Assembly: GCF_032362555.1 (NCBI RefSeq)
Contig: NC_083522.1
Span: forward strand, 4,752,001-4,816,000
DNA length: 64,000 bases
Direction of reading: 5' to 3'
DNA from: Amyelois transitella
Taxonomy: Eukaryota; Arthropoda; Insecta; Lepidoptera; Pyralidae
The notes below the pieces were generated by a model. The model saw only the letters and a program-made list of their open reading frames with translations, was not told where the DNA came from and searched no databases. This document shows positions 1 to 11,400 of the stretch, piece after piece (positions within the stretch are counted from its first letter, which is position 1; each line of letters starts with the position of its first letter). A program made the position numbers and the translations under genes.

Positions 1-162
1 GATATCAGCGAATCTACCCGAGCCTATAACCCCGACTGTCGTTCTATGTGGAGACTGTACGAATCCGCTAAAGAAAGCTATTATGATTTCGTGTTTATTT
101 TTGAAAATCCACTTACTTGGATACGGAAAATGATGAACCGCCCTCCAAGTAAGACGAAATAG
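1..162 (+). pseudogene. Partial terminal coding exon of an unrecognised gene, copy A (cut by window edge)
   Basis: From the ATG at 46-48 the frame reads MWRLYESAKESYYDFVFIFE and on to a TAG at 160-162. It matches the exon at 8280-8468 almost base for base. Against that copy it lacks 7 nt just before the MWR stretch, so the upstream part (PEPITPTVV) lies in a different frame. Either copy A is broken or copy B gained the bases. The C-terminus is PPSKTK here but stops after NRP in copy B. I do not recognise the family. The Trp/Tyr-rich, hydrophobic end (FIFENPLTWIRKMM) could be membrane-associated. The upstream exons would lie outside the window. Confidence 0.35.
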
Positions 163-800
163 GCACCCAAACGTGCAGGATGTACACATCTCACGTGATA
201 ATGTTTTCGTAACAACTAATGTTGTCTGCCATAACAAGGATTTTGTAGAGTCAGTGAATTATTAGATATATTATTTGACATAATATTCGTATTGAAATCA
301 TTAATTTTAATCTTGTTCACATTTTTTTTAATTCAGACAATGTGCATTCGTCGTATATTGATAAATTGACTTCCGGTAAAAATGCTGAAGTGTAGTTTGT
401 TCCGCCGTTTCTTTTATACGAGCGGAACTTGTCACTATTTGAAACTTAATTCCATTATTCAGACATACAGCTGAACGCGTGGCCTTTCAGTCTTTTCAAT
501 TTTGTTGGCTCTGTCTACCCCGTAAGGGATATAGACGTGCCTATATGTATGTATCAGAGGAACAACAATTATTATTATCGTAGCCCAGAAACCATCATAA
601 GGAAATAAGGTGTTGGGTTCTTTCCTTTCCCTTGATTGACTTTTACAATCTGTACGAGAGCAGGAGAAAAACTGTGTTTGCATCACAGATTTAAGTTTGT
701 ACACACAATATAAAGAATTAACTTTATTTATAAAGCCACATAAAAATTTAGGTCACAAATTCGAAGTATGTGTTACGATTCCGGGGTCAAACTTGTTACA
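163..800. repeat. Intergenic stretch with dispersed-repeat fragments
   Basis: Positions 163-258 continue the duplicated block shared with 8469-8578. About 340-450 contains a fragment (TGTAGTTTGTTCCGCCG) also found at 43780-43850. About 455-553 is a reverse copy of the most common repeat in this window (family 1, see 53325-53575), and 605-665 is another short repeat related to 63190-63245. No gene is seen apart from the polyadenylation region of the next, minus-strand gene (AATAAA on the minus strand near 723-728). Confidence 0.55.
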
Positions 801-1649
801 TCAACGTCTTCCGATGCCACCCTGGCTCCTACCGTGGCTGCCCTGGTTTCCACCAAAACCTCCCTGGCTCCCACCGAACCCTCCTTGGCTCCCACCAAGG
901 CCGCCCTGGTTTCGGCCTCCTAGGCCACCGCGGTTCCCCTGGCCACCAAGCCCACCAAGGCTTCCCCCTTGACCGCCGCCTAAACTTCCTTGGCTCCCAA
1001 ATCCGCTCTGACTACGACCTCCTTGGCTACCTCCAAATCCGCTTTGACCGCGGCCTCCTTGGTTACTGCCGAACCCTCCTTCTCTCTGAGCCAAAGTTGT
1101 AGCTACAAAAACCACTAATAACATAGTCAACATCTGAAAACAAAGATGTCATTATGTTAGTTTCAGAGGAAAAGAAAGATGCAATGTCATATGTAAATTT
1201 CAGTGGATCCATACACTTTTAAATTTATAAAGATTTGATTAACTAAATCAGGATAATTATCACGCTTCTAGTCTTACTCCCGTTTGCGGTCTCATCCTCT
1301 TTAGAGAAAAGCTGGGGGTCCGCCTACAATCCACATCCTGGATTGGATAAGTCAGGTTTTTACGCTTTAACCCCTGCAACCTTTGCTGGGGGACGTTATC
1401 CATCTCTGCTTATGCTTACGCACACGGGTTTTCTTCCACCATTGAACATTTATGAGCAATAAAACTTACATAGCCCAATAAGACTTGTTATTACATTTTT
1501 TCAGTTATTTTTCTAATAATCTCCGTGTATTCTTGACGTTTTGGCGATAACACTTCAAAGCTCGGCCCTTCCTCAGTGACGAGATTTTGTTATAGAGATT
1601 AGAGATTATGTTATAACTTAAAAATATAACCTACCTTTAATGAAGCCAT
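801..1649 (-). CDS. Small secreted glycine-rich protein, two exons
   Basis: Exon 1 is 1635-1649 (MASLK) and exon 2 is 1133-801. The donor is GTAGGT and the acceptor TTTTCAG, both phase 0. The joined product is 115 aa and begins MASLKMLTMLLVVFVATTLA, a good signal peptide with cleavage expected near LAQ. The mature part is nearly all Gly/Ser/Gln/Arg/Asn, in imperfect units of the GGFGGSQ / GGLGGNQ kind, and ends GGIGRR. Such proteins are known among insect cuticular, silk-associated and immune-induced secreted proteins, and the sequence alone does not choose between these. A minus-strand TATA box (TATATAAAAG) at 1731-1740 fits transcription starting near 1705. A long proline-rich frame on the plus strand is only its antisense shadow. 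The exon structure is convincing but the function is unknown. Confidence 0.8.
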
Positions 1650-1730
1650 GATAAAACAATATAAGTCGATTCCTAGATGAGTAAAGTAATCGAGACGATA
1701 TGTCACTGGTGTCGATTCCGATATCTCGAT

Positions 1731-1740
1731 CTTTTATATA
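1731..1740 (-). promoter_or_regulatory. TATA box of the glycine-rich protein gene
   Basis: TATATAAAAG on the minus strand, about 80 nt before the ATG at 1649 and correctly oriented. Confidence 0.6.
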
Positions 1741-3127
1741 GGATCTTTCCGGCTAATTAAATTCATAAATTATATCCATGTAAACATTGCTAGTCGTTAT
1801 AATGTGGTATGAACGCAACATTTAGGTGTATTATATATAATGATTTCTTATGGAAGGAAAATATTTTGTAATCATTCTCCTAAAGCCTTCTATAAAAAGT
1901 CTGATTTATCTCATTTATTTATTGATTTGCAAAATTATATTAATGTCATAAATGTCATATCATCATCATATAACCACGTTTATCCCTTGCGAGTCAGACA
2001 AAGCTAACTGTCTTAAAAAAATTGATAGCCAACGTTCAGCTGTTGCTAATGATTTAAGGCAATATCATTAACTTTTATATCAATTATTTTCAGTCGTCCC
2101 CTCTAGCACTGTCCGCCGGGGTGACAACTGTACATTTTTCCCAGAATTGCCACCCGGTGCTAATTAATATACGAGTACTTATGGTGAATGTTACCGCAGT
2201 GTAGATACAAAAAAATACAACAAAATCATGCATCCCCGAATTCATTTAACAGTACGTATGTGAGGCGTGTAATACAATTTGTGTATCTTGAAAAAAATTT
2301 AATATAATAGACGATTGATTTAATAATTTACAGTCCCAGAATCTGTTAAGGGTAAAATTGGGTCAAATTCTCTATAAAGTCATTTTATGTACCTTTTATT
2401 CACATGTCTGAAAATAACAACATGCTTACGATATATATTAAGACTATATACATAATATTCCGATATTTATGGCCTTCCTTTATTTTTATCTACGATATGT
2501 TTTGCTGTCACGATGTTTATTTAGCATGTTAATGACAGCAATTATGCGAGTATGGATTGTATAAAATCAAACGCGTATTCAATGGATGACGTCTGGCAAG
2601 TAATTGATTCATACTGATTTTATTGAAAATTTTCCACAAACCTTATATTATCCATAAATAAGTTAAAAATGGAATCCTCATATAAATGTGCATGTATCTT
2701 TAGAAACAGGACTTAAATTTAATAGGCACACTAGAATATATGTTAGAATAAGTCTTTTTCCTGGAGAGGTGGACAGAAACATCATTTTTTCAGATCGTTT
2801 TGGGGTCATTTTTGACCTGATATTTCGCTTTATACTATCTCATCAAATGCGTTTGACTTTATTTACACTTTCCTTGTATATTTTTATTTTTAAATTGTAT
2901 ATTTTATTTTGTTTACAAAATAAAATTATTAAGAAGTTTATTTAATTTAAGTTTAGTAAATTGTATATTTTATTTTGTTTACAAAATAAAATTATTAAGA
3001 AATTAAAAACAAAATATATTTACCTATCTATTTTTTCACTGCTTAAACCACAATGTAAACCACATGTCTCATATTTTGATAAGCAATGGAAAAAACCTTA
3101 GGTAAAAATAGACTAAACTGAGAACTT
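1741..3127. repeat. Intergenic stretch: family-1 repeat fragment and a local palindromic duplication
   Basis: About 1960-2060 is a forward family-1 fragment (ACGTTTATCCCTTGCG ... AACGTTCAGCTGTTG). A 44-bp sequence occurs twice, at 2892-2935 and 2958-3001, 66 bp apart and identical. Its core ATTTTATTTTGT-TT-ACAAAATAAAAT is a perfect hairpin. The remainder is AT-rich without gene-like signal. Confidence 0.6.
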
Positions 3128-3499
3128 TCAATTTTTGTAATAAGGCGTGTAAGGTTCGTCCTTATTTTCTTTTTTAAGCAAAGGAAATGTATCATGAAAA
3201 TCGTGTACAGGATGATACACTGGTTTCAAGTCTTCATACGCAAAGAAAGGATATGTATATAGTCCTGTAACGTATACCGCAGGCAGGTATGGGTTCCCGG
3301 GATATCCATTGTGAATGTATAATTTGTCTTCATTCTTCTCCTTCTTCACTGGTTTTCCTTTATGTCCGTGAGCGTTGAAAACTGGGTGCCAGCCATAGTC
3401 ATAAGAATTCGTGTCGTGAGTTGTACTGTCATTCTCTATCCATTCCGAATTCACAGCGAAACAAAAAAACAGAAATAAAATTTTTCTCCATAGATTCAT
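3128..3499 (-). CDS. Small secreted Tyr/His/Pro-rich protein, single exon
   Basis: This is a 123-aa frame. The N-terminus MNLWRKILFLFFCFAVNS is a clear signal peptide, cleaved probably before EW. The mature part is hydrophilic and aromatic: a DTNSYDYGWHPVFNAHGHKG stretch, then Lys/Glu-rich, then YPGNPYLPAVYVTGLYTYPF, then a charged tail ending PYYKN. It has no cysteine in the mature region and no recognised domain. No convincing splice site interrupts it, and no strong TATA box is visible upstream. The composition, rich in Tyr, Pro and His with no Cys, is compatible with a structural or cuticle-associated secreted protein, but that is inference. The candidate exon at 4333-4478 carries a similar short phrase (KWVESNDT against EWIENDST here). 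Confidence 0.6.
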   Translation of the reverse strand: MNLWRKILFLFFCFAVNSEWIENDSTTHDTNSYDYGWHPVFNAHGHKGKPVKKEKNEDKLYIHNGYPGNPYLPAVYVTGLYTYPFFAYEDLKPVYHPVHDFHDTFPLLKKENKDEPYTPYYKN

Positions 3500-5007
3500 A
3501 GCTGGATGTTAATAATAGTTTAAAAAGTTGGGTATATTTTCAACTAATAACTGTCGAGAAACTTTTTTCTGAAGAAACAATAAATTTCAAGATTTGAATA
3601 ATCCTTCGCTTACCTATGTAAAAATATTCCTTTAAATATGTGTAACTTACACAGAGTAAACCGAACACGCATATTGTCCAGTAGAGGGCTCGACCAATAA
3701 GACACTCTCTAATCAAGAGATTTCACATCAGGCGTCAGTTTTATTCATGCAATAGTTTTGCACAGAAATGTCGTGAACATACGTGTATGCAAAAGTGTCC
3801 ATGTAAGAAAATACTCATAGGTATATACCACGTATTCTTTATCTGCGATTGTTAACTACGTGCTATGTATGCGCATTCTATTGAAAAGCTGCTCTATGGA
3901 AACTTGTACTAATTAGTATTATCAGTGGTAAAGGAAATCGTATGAAAGTGGTTGTGGAAAATTATTGGTTATCTATGCAATTCTGTCAGTAAAACAATTA
4001 TCACTGCTTCAGTTCTGTTCGAAAAACACCATTTGTTGGGTTTTACTCATACTCTTACCTATATAGACGTATTTTAGAAATAAATATTTTTTACCTATTG
4101 ATTTGTGATCTAAAAAGTAATAAAAAGCTATTATAATTTGTCATTAGTTCATCGAAGGATCAGTCAGTTTGTAGAACGAAAAGTAAATAAAAATTAGATA
4201 TGAAGATGGTCGATCTTTTACTGTTAGATTTTCATTATAAGGCCTTGTCACAGATTTTATTTGTACGATGCTCGTTTTACGACGACATACTGAGAAATAA
4301 CAGATCCTAATGTAGATAGCAAAGTCCCATACCTGTGTCATTGCTTTCTACCCATTTATCTGACGATAAATACCTGTCATTCGACTTGACTGTATGGTTA
4401 TTGGAACCTCTTCCTGATGCATAGGCAAGAAGAAGAGAAAATCCTATTGTTTGTATTGCGTAACGTTGCTTCGTATTCCTGTCCACGAAGCACGAAAAAT
4501 TATTTTGTACAAAACCAGACCAATATTTGACTAATACTAATATAAATACATTATAAATAAGACATAGGTAATAAGACGGCACAGAAAAATTAAGTGTACA
4601 TTAAATATTGTTCCAAAAAACTGATAGGCGATTAAAGAAGCGTAACAGAAATCTATTTTTGTAATTTTTGTCGGTCTGTCTTTTACGTTATAACTTCAAC
4701 ACTACTGGACGGATATGAACGCGGTGGATTATACATAAATATATAATAAGGAGCGGAGCCAACACTTTGTTTCGTCAAAATTGGTTAAGGGAAAAAAATA
4801 TTATTTTAAGCACTGCTTAAAAACTATTGTACAGTGTTGAATTTTAGCGGGACTGTGATGAAATTGAAACAGAAAAAGTGACAGGTTGCTAAGGTTTTTT
4901 TTATCGAAACCTAATAAAATGTTCTTAACAAATGAAATACGGGTTTTCAAATAATAGCTTTAATCAGTGTTTTATTTCCAAAAATCGTAGAGAAACATTC
5001 GTCAATT
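3500..5007. other. Intergenic stretch with one candidate orphan exon and a repeat
   Basis: Mostly AT-rich. Holds the candidate minus-strand exon at 4333-4478 (listed separately). About 4650-4830 is repeat-like (ACTGGACGGATATGAACGCGG), of the sort seen in lepidopteran non-autonomous elements. Nothing else gene-like was seen. Confidence 0.4.
4333..4478 (-). other. Candidate internal coding exon of an unknown small-protein gene
   Basis: On the minus strand an acceptor (GTGGACAG) ends at 4479 and a strong donor (CACAG|GTATGG) follows 4333. The 146 nt between are open in one frame and read NTKQRYAIQTIGFSLLLAYA and onward to KWVESNDT. The hydrophobic run could be a split signal peptide. No first exon or downstream exon could be pinned down. 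A second possible donor (GACAG|GTATTT) lies inside it. It may equally be a chance open stretch. Confidence 0.22.
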
Positions 5008-5265
5008 CTAAGGTTTTGGTTTTTCCTCTTTGTCTTTGTTAAGAAGAGTTGGGATTATGTTGATCCAGTTGGAGGGGTCCTTGAGCCAGTCCGATGAACC
5101 GAATACCTGTTGTAAAGATGCCAGGATGTTTTGAGAATTGCCGTCTCCAGGTGAAGTGGCAGTAGTAGTTGCCTCATCTTCAGATCCACGTTTTAGTCTG
5201 TTCATGGGCTCAGAAGCGATCAGGCCAACCAGGCATAGAAGGGTGACAAAAACGATCAGCTTCAT
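5008..5265 (-). CDS. Short secreted precursor with RLKR cleavage site
   Basis: An 85-aa product. MKLIVFVTLLCLVGLIAS is a signal peptide, followed by a very short pro-segment EPMNRLKR ending in a furin-type dibasic site. The released chain would be about 58 aa: an acidic, Thr/Ser-rich head (GSEDEATTTATSPGDG), a helical or hydrophobic middle (QNILASLQQVFGSSDWLKDP) and a charged tail KDKEEKPKP. There are no cysteines. The ATG is immediately preceded by an acceptor-like TATTTTTAG on the minus strand, suggesting a 5'UTR intron. AATAAA follows on the minus strand near 4970-4975. The layout (signal peptide, mini-propeptide, cleavage site, short chain) is shared with the gene at 13623-15664. Peptide hormone, antimicrobial peptide and secretory-gland protein are all possible, and I do not recognise it. 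Confidence 0.65.
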   Translation of the reverse strand: MKLIVFVTLLCLVGLIASEPMNRLKRGSEDEATTTATSPGDGNSQNILASLQQVFGSSDWLKDPSNWINIIPTLLNKDKEEKPKP

Positions 5266-8200
5266 CTAAAAATAACAAATAATGAGAAAAAATTTCAAAA
5301 AACTTGGACGTCTCGTTGATTGCTCTTGATCATTAACTTGGGATTTTTTTTAGGCAATGGGCAGAATTTCAATTCCAGCATTAAGTTTGATTATAATCTC
5401 TTTTGGTTCTGGGGTGTATAAATGATATTGAACATACGTAGGATCTGGTGTGTAGACTGAGCTAAAGTAACAACTCTTGAAAAGTGAAGGATGAAGAAGA
5501 TAAATTGTGTGTAGAGACCCGGTTGGGTTGCTTCGTGATTATAAATACTGCCTCCATCAAAAAACATAACGTGAACTTTGTGACAAGTTGAGATATCGAT
5601 TTCAATGGCAAACGTAGGTATACTTAATGCGTGTGAATGCATAACGTAAAAAAAGAAAGTGATTCTGTGCCTAGAGTATCCATGTTCTGTGTTATATAAA
5701 TCACTACATAGTATAAAACAAAGTCGCCCATTTTGTCTGTAGTCCCTTCGTATGCATAAAACTTTAAAACTACGCAACGGATTTTGATGCGGTTTTCACT
5801 AATAGAAAGAGTATTTTCTCCGACAGGTTTTTATATATAATTGAAATACATTGAAACTATATTAGCTGAGTTATAGCGATTTATGTCCAAGAAGTCAGAA
5901 AAAAAATCTAATTGAAGATTGCATTTGTGCGTGCGCCGCTTATACCGTTGGATACAAGTAAGAACAATGTATAGCAAAAACATTGGTCTTTATTAGTTCT
6001 ACAAAAAAGTCCGCGATGACATATATCCAGCTTTTTTATTTAAGTCACAAAAACTACTTTTCTGTATTAAAAAAACATTTAATTCGTTGGGTGATGTTTA
6101 ACTGGTGATATAACCAATAATACATATATCCTTATCAAAATAAGTAAGTTCATCATCACGAGCATTTAATTTAGATTATTTTTGCAGTTTACAGTGTGTT
6201 ATTTAGACATATAGTTTAGGAGATATCACGATATATTTCAAAAAATGTAGACAAAGTTAATCTTCTAAAAATAAATGTAAATAAAAAATAAGTAAAAGTA
6301 ATAAAATGTAGAATGTAAATAATTTAAAAAGTAAACAAGAAAATAATAGTTAGATGTATATAACAAAAGTAGGTAAGTACATAAAAAAAAAAACAAAAAA
6401 TATAAAAAAACGGTACATAAAAAATAAATAATATTAAATAGTAGGTACTACGACTTTGATCTATACATATAAGACAAAAAAAAATCTGTACATTACTTAA
6501 ATATTTTTTCCAAAAACTGATAGGGGGGGGGGGGGCGATCAAAGAAGAGTCACAGAAACCAAAAAACATTTTAATATTTTAAACGCGGTTAAGGGAAAGA
6601 GAAGTTATTGTGAATTGAAAATTAGTATCCAATATGTGTTGGTGCGTTGACTGTATTTGTCGAAGTAGCGGGATACACGCAAACGAAGTTGCGCGGGTCA
6701 GCTAGTAATAAATAAAAGGGTAATTTCAAATTGGAACTCGCATACTAAGACAGAACCACAACGCATTACGGGCAAGGTTCTCCTGTAAGTTTCGTGTAAA
6801 AACCTGAATTGCCACTCCAGGATTGTTTTCAATAATTGACCCTGAACCCTTTCTCAGAGTACCGGGACCAACGCCAGGATGATGATGATTAATAGAAACA
6901 GCAAAGTATTAGCGATAATAACAAATAAAATTACCTTTTTCGAAGAAGGAAGTAAACAAGTGTTGTTATTTTGAAGACGTTCTTCTGTGTACATACATTT
7001 CACTCCTACCATGAGGTTTATATATATTTTCGAAGTGCTATATTTAGTTGTTTTGTTTTAATTTAGGCAATTCTATTGTAGTTAACAAGTGATAAGCCAA
7101 ATTAATTTATTTTTATTGCAGACACATCCGTGGAAAGTGGATCCGTGGAAGTAATTTTCCGGTGGTTCAATGAACTCGCATTTTGTCTTTGGCATAGAAA
7201 TTACCTACTGACTTAGGTTATTAATTGACAAACTTGCATATATTGACATGAGATTTCGAATTCATTTGTTATCAAAGATGATTTTGGTTATGCAAATAAG
7301 TTTACCTGTTACTTTGCGACTATGAAGTATCGAGTTTCTTCTATTTATGAACCAAATTTAACCAAAAAGGATCAAGAATTGTCAAGTTTTTTTCGTTACA
7401 AACAAAAGTTCATCATTTGAATTTATATCTTGCTCGCGGCTTCATTCACGAACATTGTTGTTTAACGCAAATTTTACCTAATCAGTCTTTTCCCTGTTTT
7501 CCTTTCGTTCGTCCCTTTTCCTCAGTAAAGGCTTGGAACGGGTCAATGTGCGAACGCATTCGCGGGCAAAAGTTACCTATCCAAAGACGTGCTTTCTTCC
7601 GCTTCCGTGGAAATTTTGGGAAATCTAAAAAAAACAAACATGCCAAAATAATGATATTTATAATTAAACAGCATTTCTCGCGGTTTTGCTCGTCACAGTG
7701 TCGTTCATAATTAATATCCTATAAACAAAATTGATTTGGTTTTCATAACTTTCTCATTTTTATTCCGTTTGGTTTATTCGATTTTGTTGTATAACTAGAC
7801 AATATAAGTTGTGATTTTTTTCCAAATACCTTGCTAAAATTAATGGATCATTTGTTGATGGTAAATAATTTTCTTTTCTGTTATATATCAGCACCAAGCT
7901 ACATATTATATTCTCTCTCTTTTGTTCCCGGATGCACGTGCTACTGTACTGTACTGTACTGGCTAGGTGTCCAGTTTACTACATTTCTCTCTCCACTTCT
8001 GAAGAACATATCTGAGGACGCTATTTAATACCTACTATACAGCTTGGTTTGAACGTAGATATTATTACTTAATATTAATAAGGCGATGGGCTAGCAACCT
8101 GTCATTGGTTGAATCTCAATTCGATCATTAAACCATACAGCTGAACGTGTCCTTTCAGTGTTGACTCTGTCTCCCCCATAGGTATAAAGACGTAATTTAT

Positions 8201-8279
8201 GTTTGTATGTGAACTGATTATATTTTCTCTAAAAATATTGAAAAAAGAAAACACATCTACTAGGTTTTATTGTTTTCAG
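5266..8279. repeat. Repeat-rich intergenic stretch
   Basis: About 5755-5890 holds a repeat with AAACTACGCAACGGATTTTG, common in Lepidoptera. About 6515-6540 contains a run of G followed by degenerate repeat. About 6630-6712 ends in a LINE/SINE-like tail (TTGCGCGGGTCAGCTAGTAAT). About 6765-6885 is a forward family-2 fragment (see 44680-44860). About 7928-7962 includes a short TACTG tandem repeat. About 8080-8210 is a reverse family-1 copy. A 33-nt candidate terminal micro-exon at 7122-7154 is discussed as a finding. Confidence 0.5.
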
Positions 8280-8468
8280 ATTGTAATTTTTCAATTGGCG
8301 TGGCCGAATCAATCTTATCAACGAAAATTACCCGAGGCTATAACCCCGACTGTCGTCAGTCCTACTATGTGGAGACTGTACGAATCCGCTAAAGAAAGCT
8401 ATTATGATTTGGTGTACATTTTTGAAAATCCACTTACTTGGATACGGAAAATGATGAACCGCCCTTAA
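8280..8468 (+). CDS. Terminal coding exon of an unrecognised gene, copy B
   Basis: The exon begins after a good acceptor (TATTGTTTTCAG, ending 8279) and runs open for 62 codons to TAA at 8466-8468. It reads IVIFQLAWPNQSYQRKLPEA, then ITPTVVSPTMWRLYESAKES, then YYDLVYIFENPLTWIRKMMN-RP. It matches copy A at the window start over about 250 bp, including about 100 bp of 3' flank. No upstream exon could be assigned. No known family is recognised. The duplication could be a segmental copy of a gene end or a captured exon inside a repeat. The intact frame and acceptor in this copy favour it as the better-preserved one. Confidence 0.35.
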   Translation: MVIFQLAWPNQSYQRKLPEAITPTVVSPTMWRLYESAKESYYDLVYIFENPLTWIRKMMNRP

Positions 8469-11400
8469 AGTAAGACGAAATAGGCACCCAAATGTGCAGG
8501 ATGTACACATCTTACGTGATAATGTTTTCTTTACATCTTTATGCTGTCTGTCATAATAAGGATTTTGTAAAGTGAGTTTATAATAAATCTCCCTCAGCTT
8601 ATAACCAACTTTGTTAAGATTTCTGTTTCTCACTGTAGCCAACTTTACGAACATTTGCTATGATAATACTATAAATACATATTTGCAGATAGCTGATACA
8701 TCTGCGCTGTAATATCATTACTATTTAAAAATTCATAAACATATATAAGTACATATTATCACGTTTATATCCATTACGGAGTAGACAGAACCAACAGTCT
8801 TGTAAAGACAGAAAGGCCACGTTCAGCTGTATGGCTTAATGATGGAATTGAGATTCAAATTGTGACAGGGCTAGCCCATTGCCTGAATTCATAAATAAAA
8901 ATAAATTTAAGTAAACAAAATTTTTTTAAAGAGAAATATCATAGGTTTTTCCGAATTTCGAACATTATTTTTTTTGTCTCATCTTCTGGGACTCATTCCA
9001 ATTTATATCTTTATCTTTATTGATGTTTGACATAACCTGATCTTCGTGATGTTTTTATGGAATCTTAATGAAACCTATCTATAAAAAATCTTGACCTAAC
9101 TAATATCTGACTCTGATTAAGACCTTGAAATATTCCTATACCCCGGTATGCAAAAAATCTCGTTTGTCTTTTTTCTTTCGTCTCTTTTAAATACTTAATG
9201 CTAATAAGAAAAACGTCAGACTTTTTAATTCCCTTTCCGTTTTTACAATTATATCAAAGAGATTGTTAGAAAAAAGTCTTTTTCTAACCATTAAGGTACT
9301 CATTTTAACGTTGTTTGATTTAAGTTGGTTCCAGGTCAGTATCATTCCTATTAAGATGATATCATTGTTACGGTTCTGTACTGAGTTCACACAGACATTC
9401 TCATCTCAAATGCATTATGTAATCGTGTTTGTAGTAAACTTATAGTACACTCTTTCATATGAGTGTGTAGGACAATAGGTTATGATTATAAGTTAATCAT
9501 TTATCACATGGTTCTGAATTCAGCCACTTAAATTCAGTATAGTGAATCAGTCGATTGTGTTAGACTGTAGATGTAAAACTACGAGAAGACTATTGAAGTC
9601 TAAAAAGGCTTAGCGTTTGGACACTAACTTGCTAATTAAACGGATATCAGCTTGACTCAGTATCCAGTGACAGTTTTTATCTTCATGGCAAGATATACGT
9701 GGGTGATTTTATTGGTACTCTATTAGTATGTGATTTATAACTAGATTCTTATTTTTTCTCTTGATGGCAGTCTCGGTTTCATCCTTACTTCCTGGACAGC
9801 GTAGGAGCCCGGAGTGCGCCTCTAAACTTGATCCTAGATTGGGGAATACGGGTTTTTACACGAAGCGACTCCAATCTGTCTTGCGCAACCTTTTCAGGGG
9901 AACTCAACTCATATTGGATTATGGTAACACATCCTGAATATTTGGTTTTGAAACGATCCATTAGACATGGTTAAAGTAAGATTTGATCATGTAGGTACCT
10001 TTTTGTGCAAATCTCAATTTATAGTATGATTTAATTCCACGGAATTCTGACAGCTGTATCAAGTAGGTAAATATAATGTTAAAAATAAATAGAAATACAA
10101 TTATCGACGAAACATTGATGTTCACAAATAATTGTATAAGATACGAAGGTTTTGCAAAATAGAAGCGAAATCATATTGTTAAAAGGGTTTGTGATTAGTG
10201 GAAAGTTTTAGGTTGTTACACAAAGAAGTACCGCGTGGCTGACATAATAATTATCGATGCTTTTTTGTGTAACAACCTAAAATTTGGCATGTTTATATAA
10301 ATTTATTGATACCAACCAATAGCATATGTCGCGAAACGGCGACACCGGAAGGGTTATAAAACATTCACAAAATTTGGTTAGAAAGCAATAATGATATTAA
10401 TAATGAATGCGCATCAGCAAGGAAATTATTTTTTTTACTATTATAACTTTTGCCCGATCTGGATACCTATTTGGTCCAGTAGGAAATTAAATTTTGGGGA
10501 TCAGACCGGAATAATACTTTATGTCATATAACCATTGATGGGACAAGGGCTTTCTTATATTATAAATAGGTAAAGTCATAAATTTTTGTTTGTTCGTAAG
10601 GGATAATCTTCGGAAATATTGAATCAACCATGGAAACTCTTTTACCGTTGAAATGGTACATTACAGGCTATAAAGCTATATTATGTATCATGGACGATGA
10701 CGTGGTGGACCGCTGATTGATGGATAATCAAAGAAATTAACTTTCAAAACCTTAAACTTTCAACAACGACTTTCAAATTTTTTTCAATTGGCAGTTTTAG
10801 GGACGGCTTTACTATTAATATTTAGAGTAGGTATTTTATGCTTATCAAGAGTGTAAATTTATTTACAGGTACCGCTGCTGTTTCTGCTTTTTATTTATCT
10901 AGTGAAGCCGGCAGTTCCGGTTCGGCACCGGCGTGATGCATTTGGTTGGATCAAAACTCAATTTAAGACATTTTGGAGATATATTAAAAGGTTATTTAGT
11001 TGTTTTAAAAACACAAATTACTCATCTACTGACGTAAATATACCAAAATAAAATGTTCATCAGTCATAAAAAATACTAAGGTATATTATAATACAGAAGG
11101 AAAAGTGTGCCCATTTTCATCGTTGTATATAGGGAAATATGTAAAATAATCTCATGGCAAAAATTCTGGTCACATGTGGAAATCTGAAAGGAGATTATTA
11201 CTCAGTAGTTCCATCCAGTTTCATCGAACTGTGAATGGTACCTACTAGTGTCAAGTCAACATTGACACGAGTTGCGTTATTTCGAGATCTTTTGTAAATG
11301 GAACTAGTGATAAAAATTATTATCAATAGTTCCATCATGTAATTATTCTATGGCTAGTGTCAACAAACCAGATTTAGCGCTTGCCTTAAAAAAGAAAGTG

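Noticed and set aside
697-1102. Long proline-rich and mixed open frames on the plus strand
   Set aside because: They are the antisense of the glycine-rich gene. The minus strand has a signal peptide, a leader exon, splice sites and a TATA box.
5391-5777. 128-aa open frame on the minus strand
   Set aside because: No signal peptide or domain, AT-driven composition, and an overlap with repeat sequence at its upstream end. Treated as chance.
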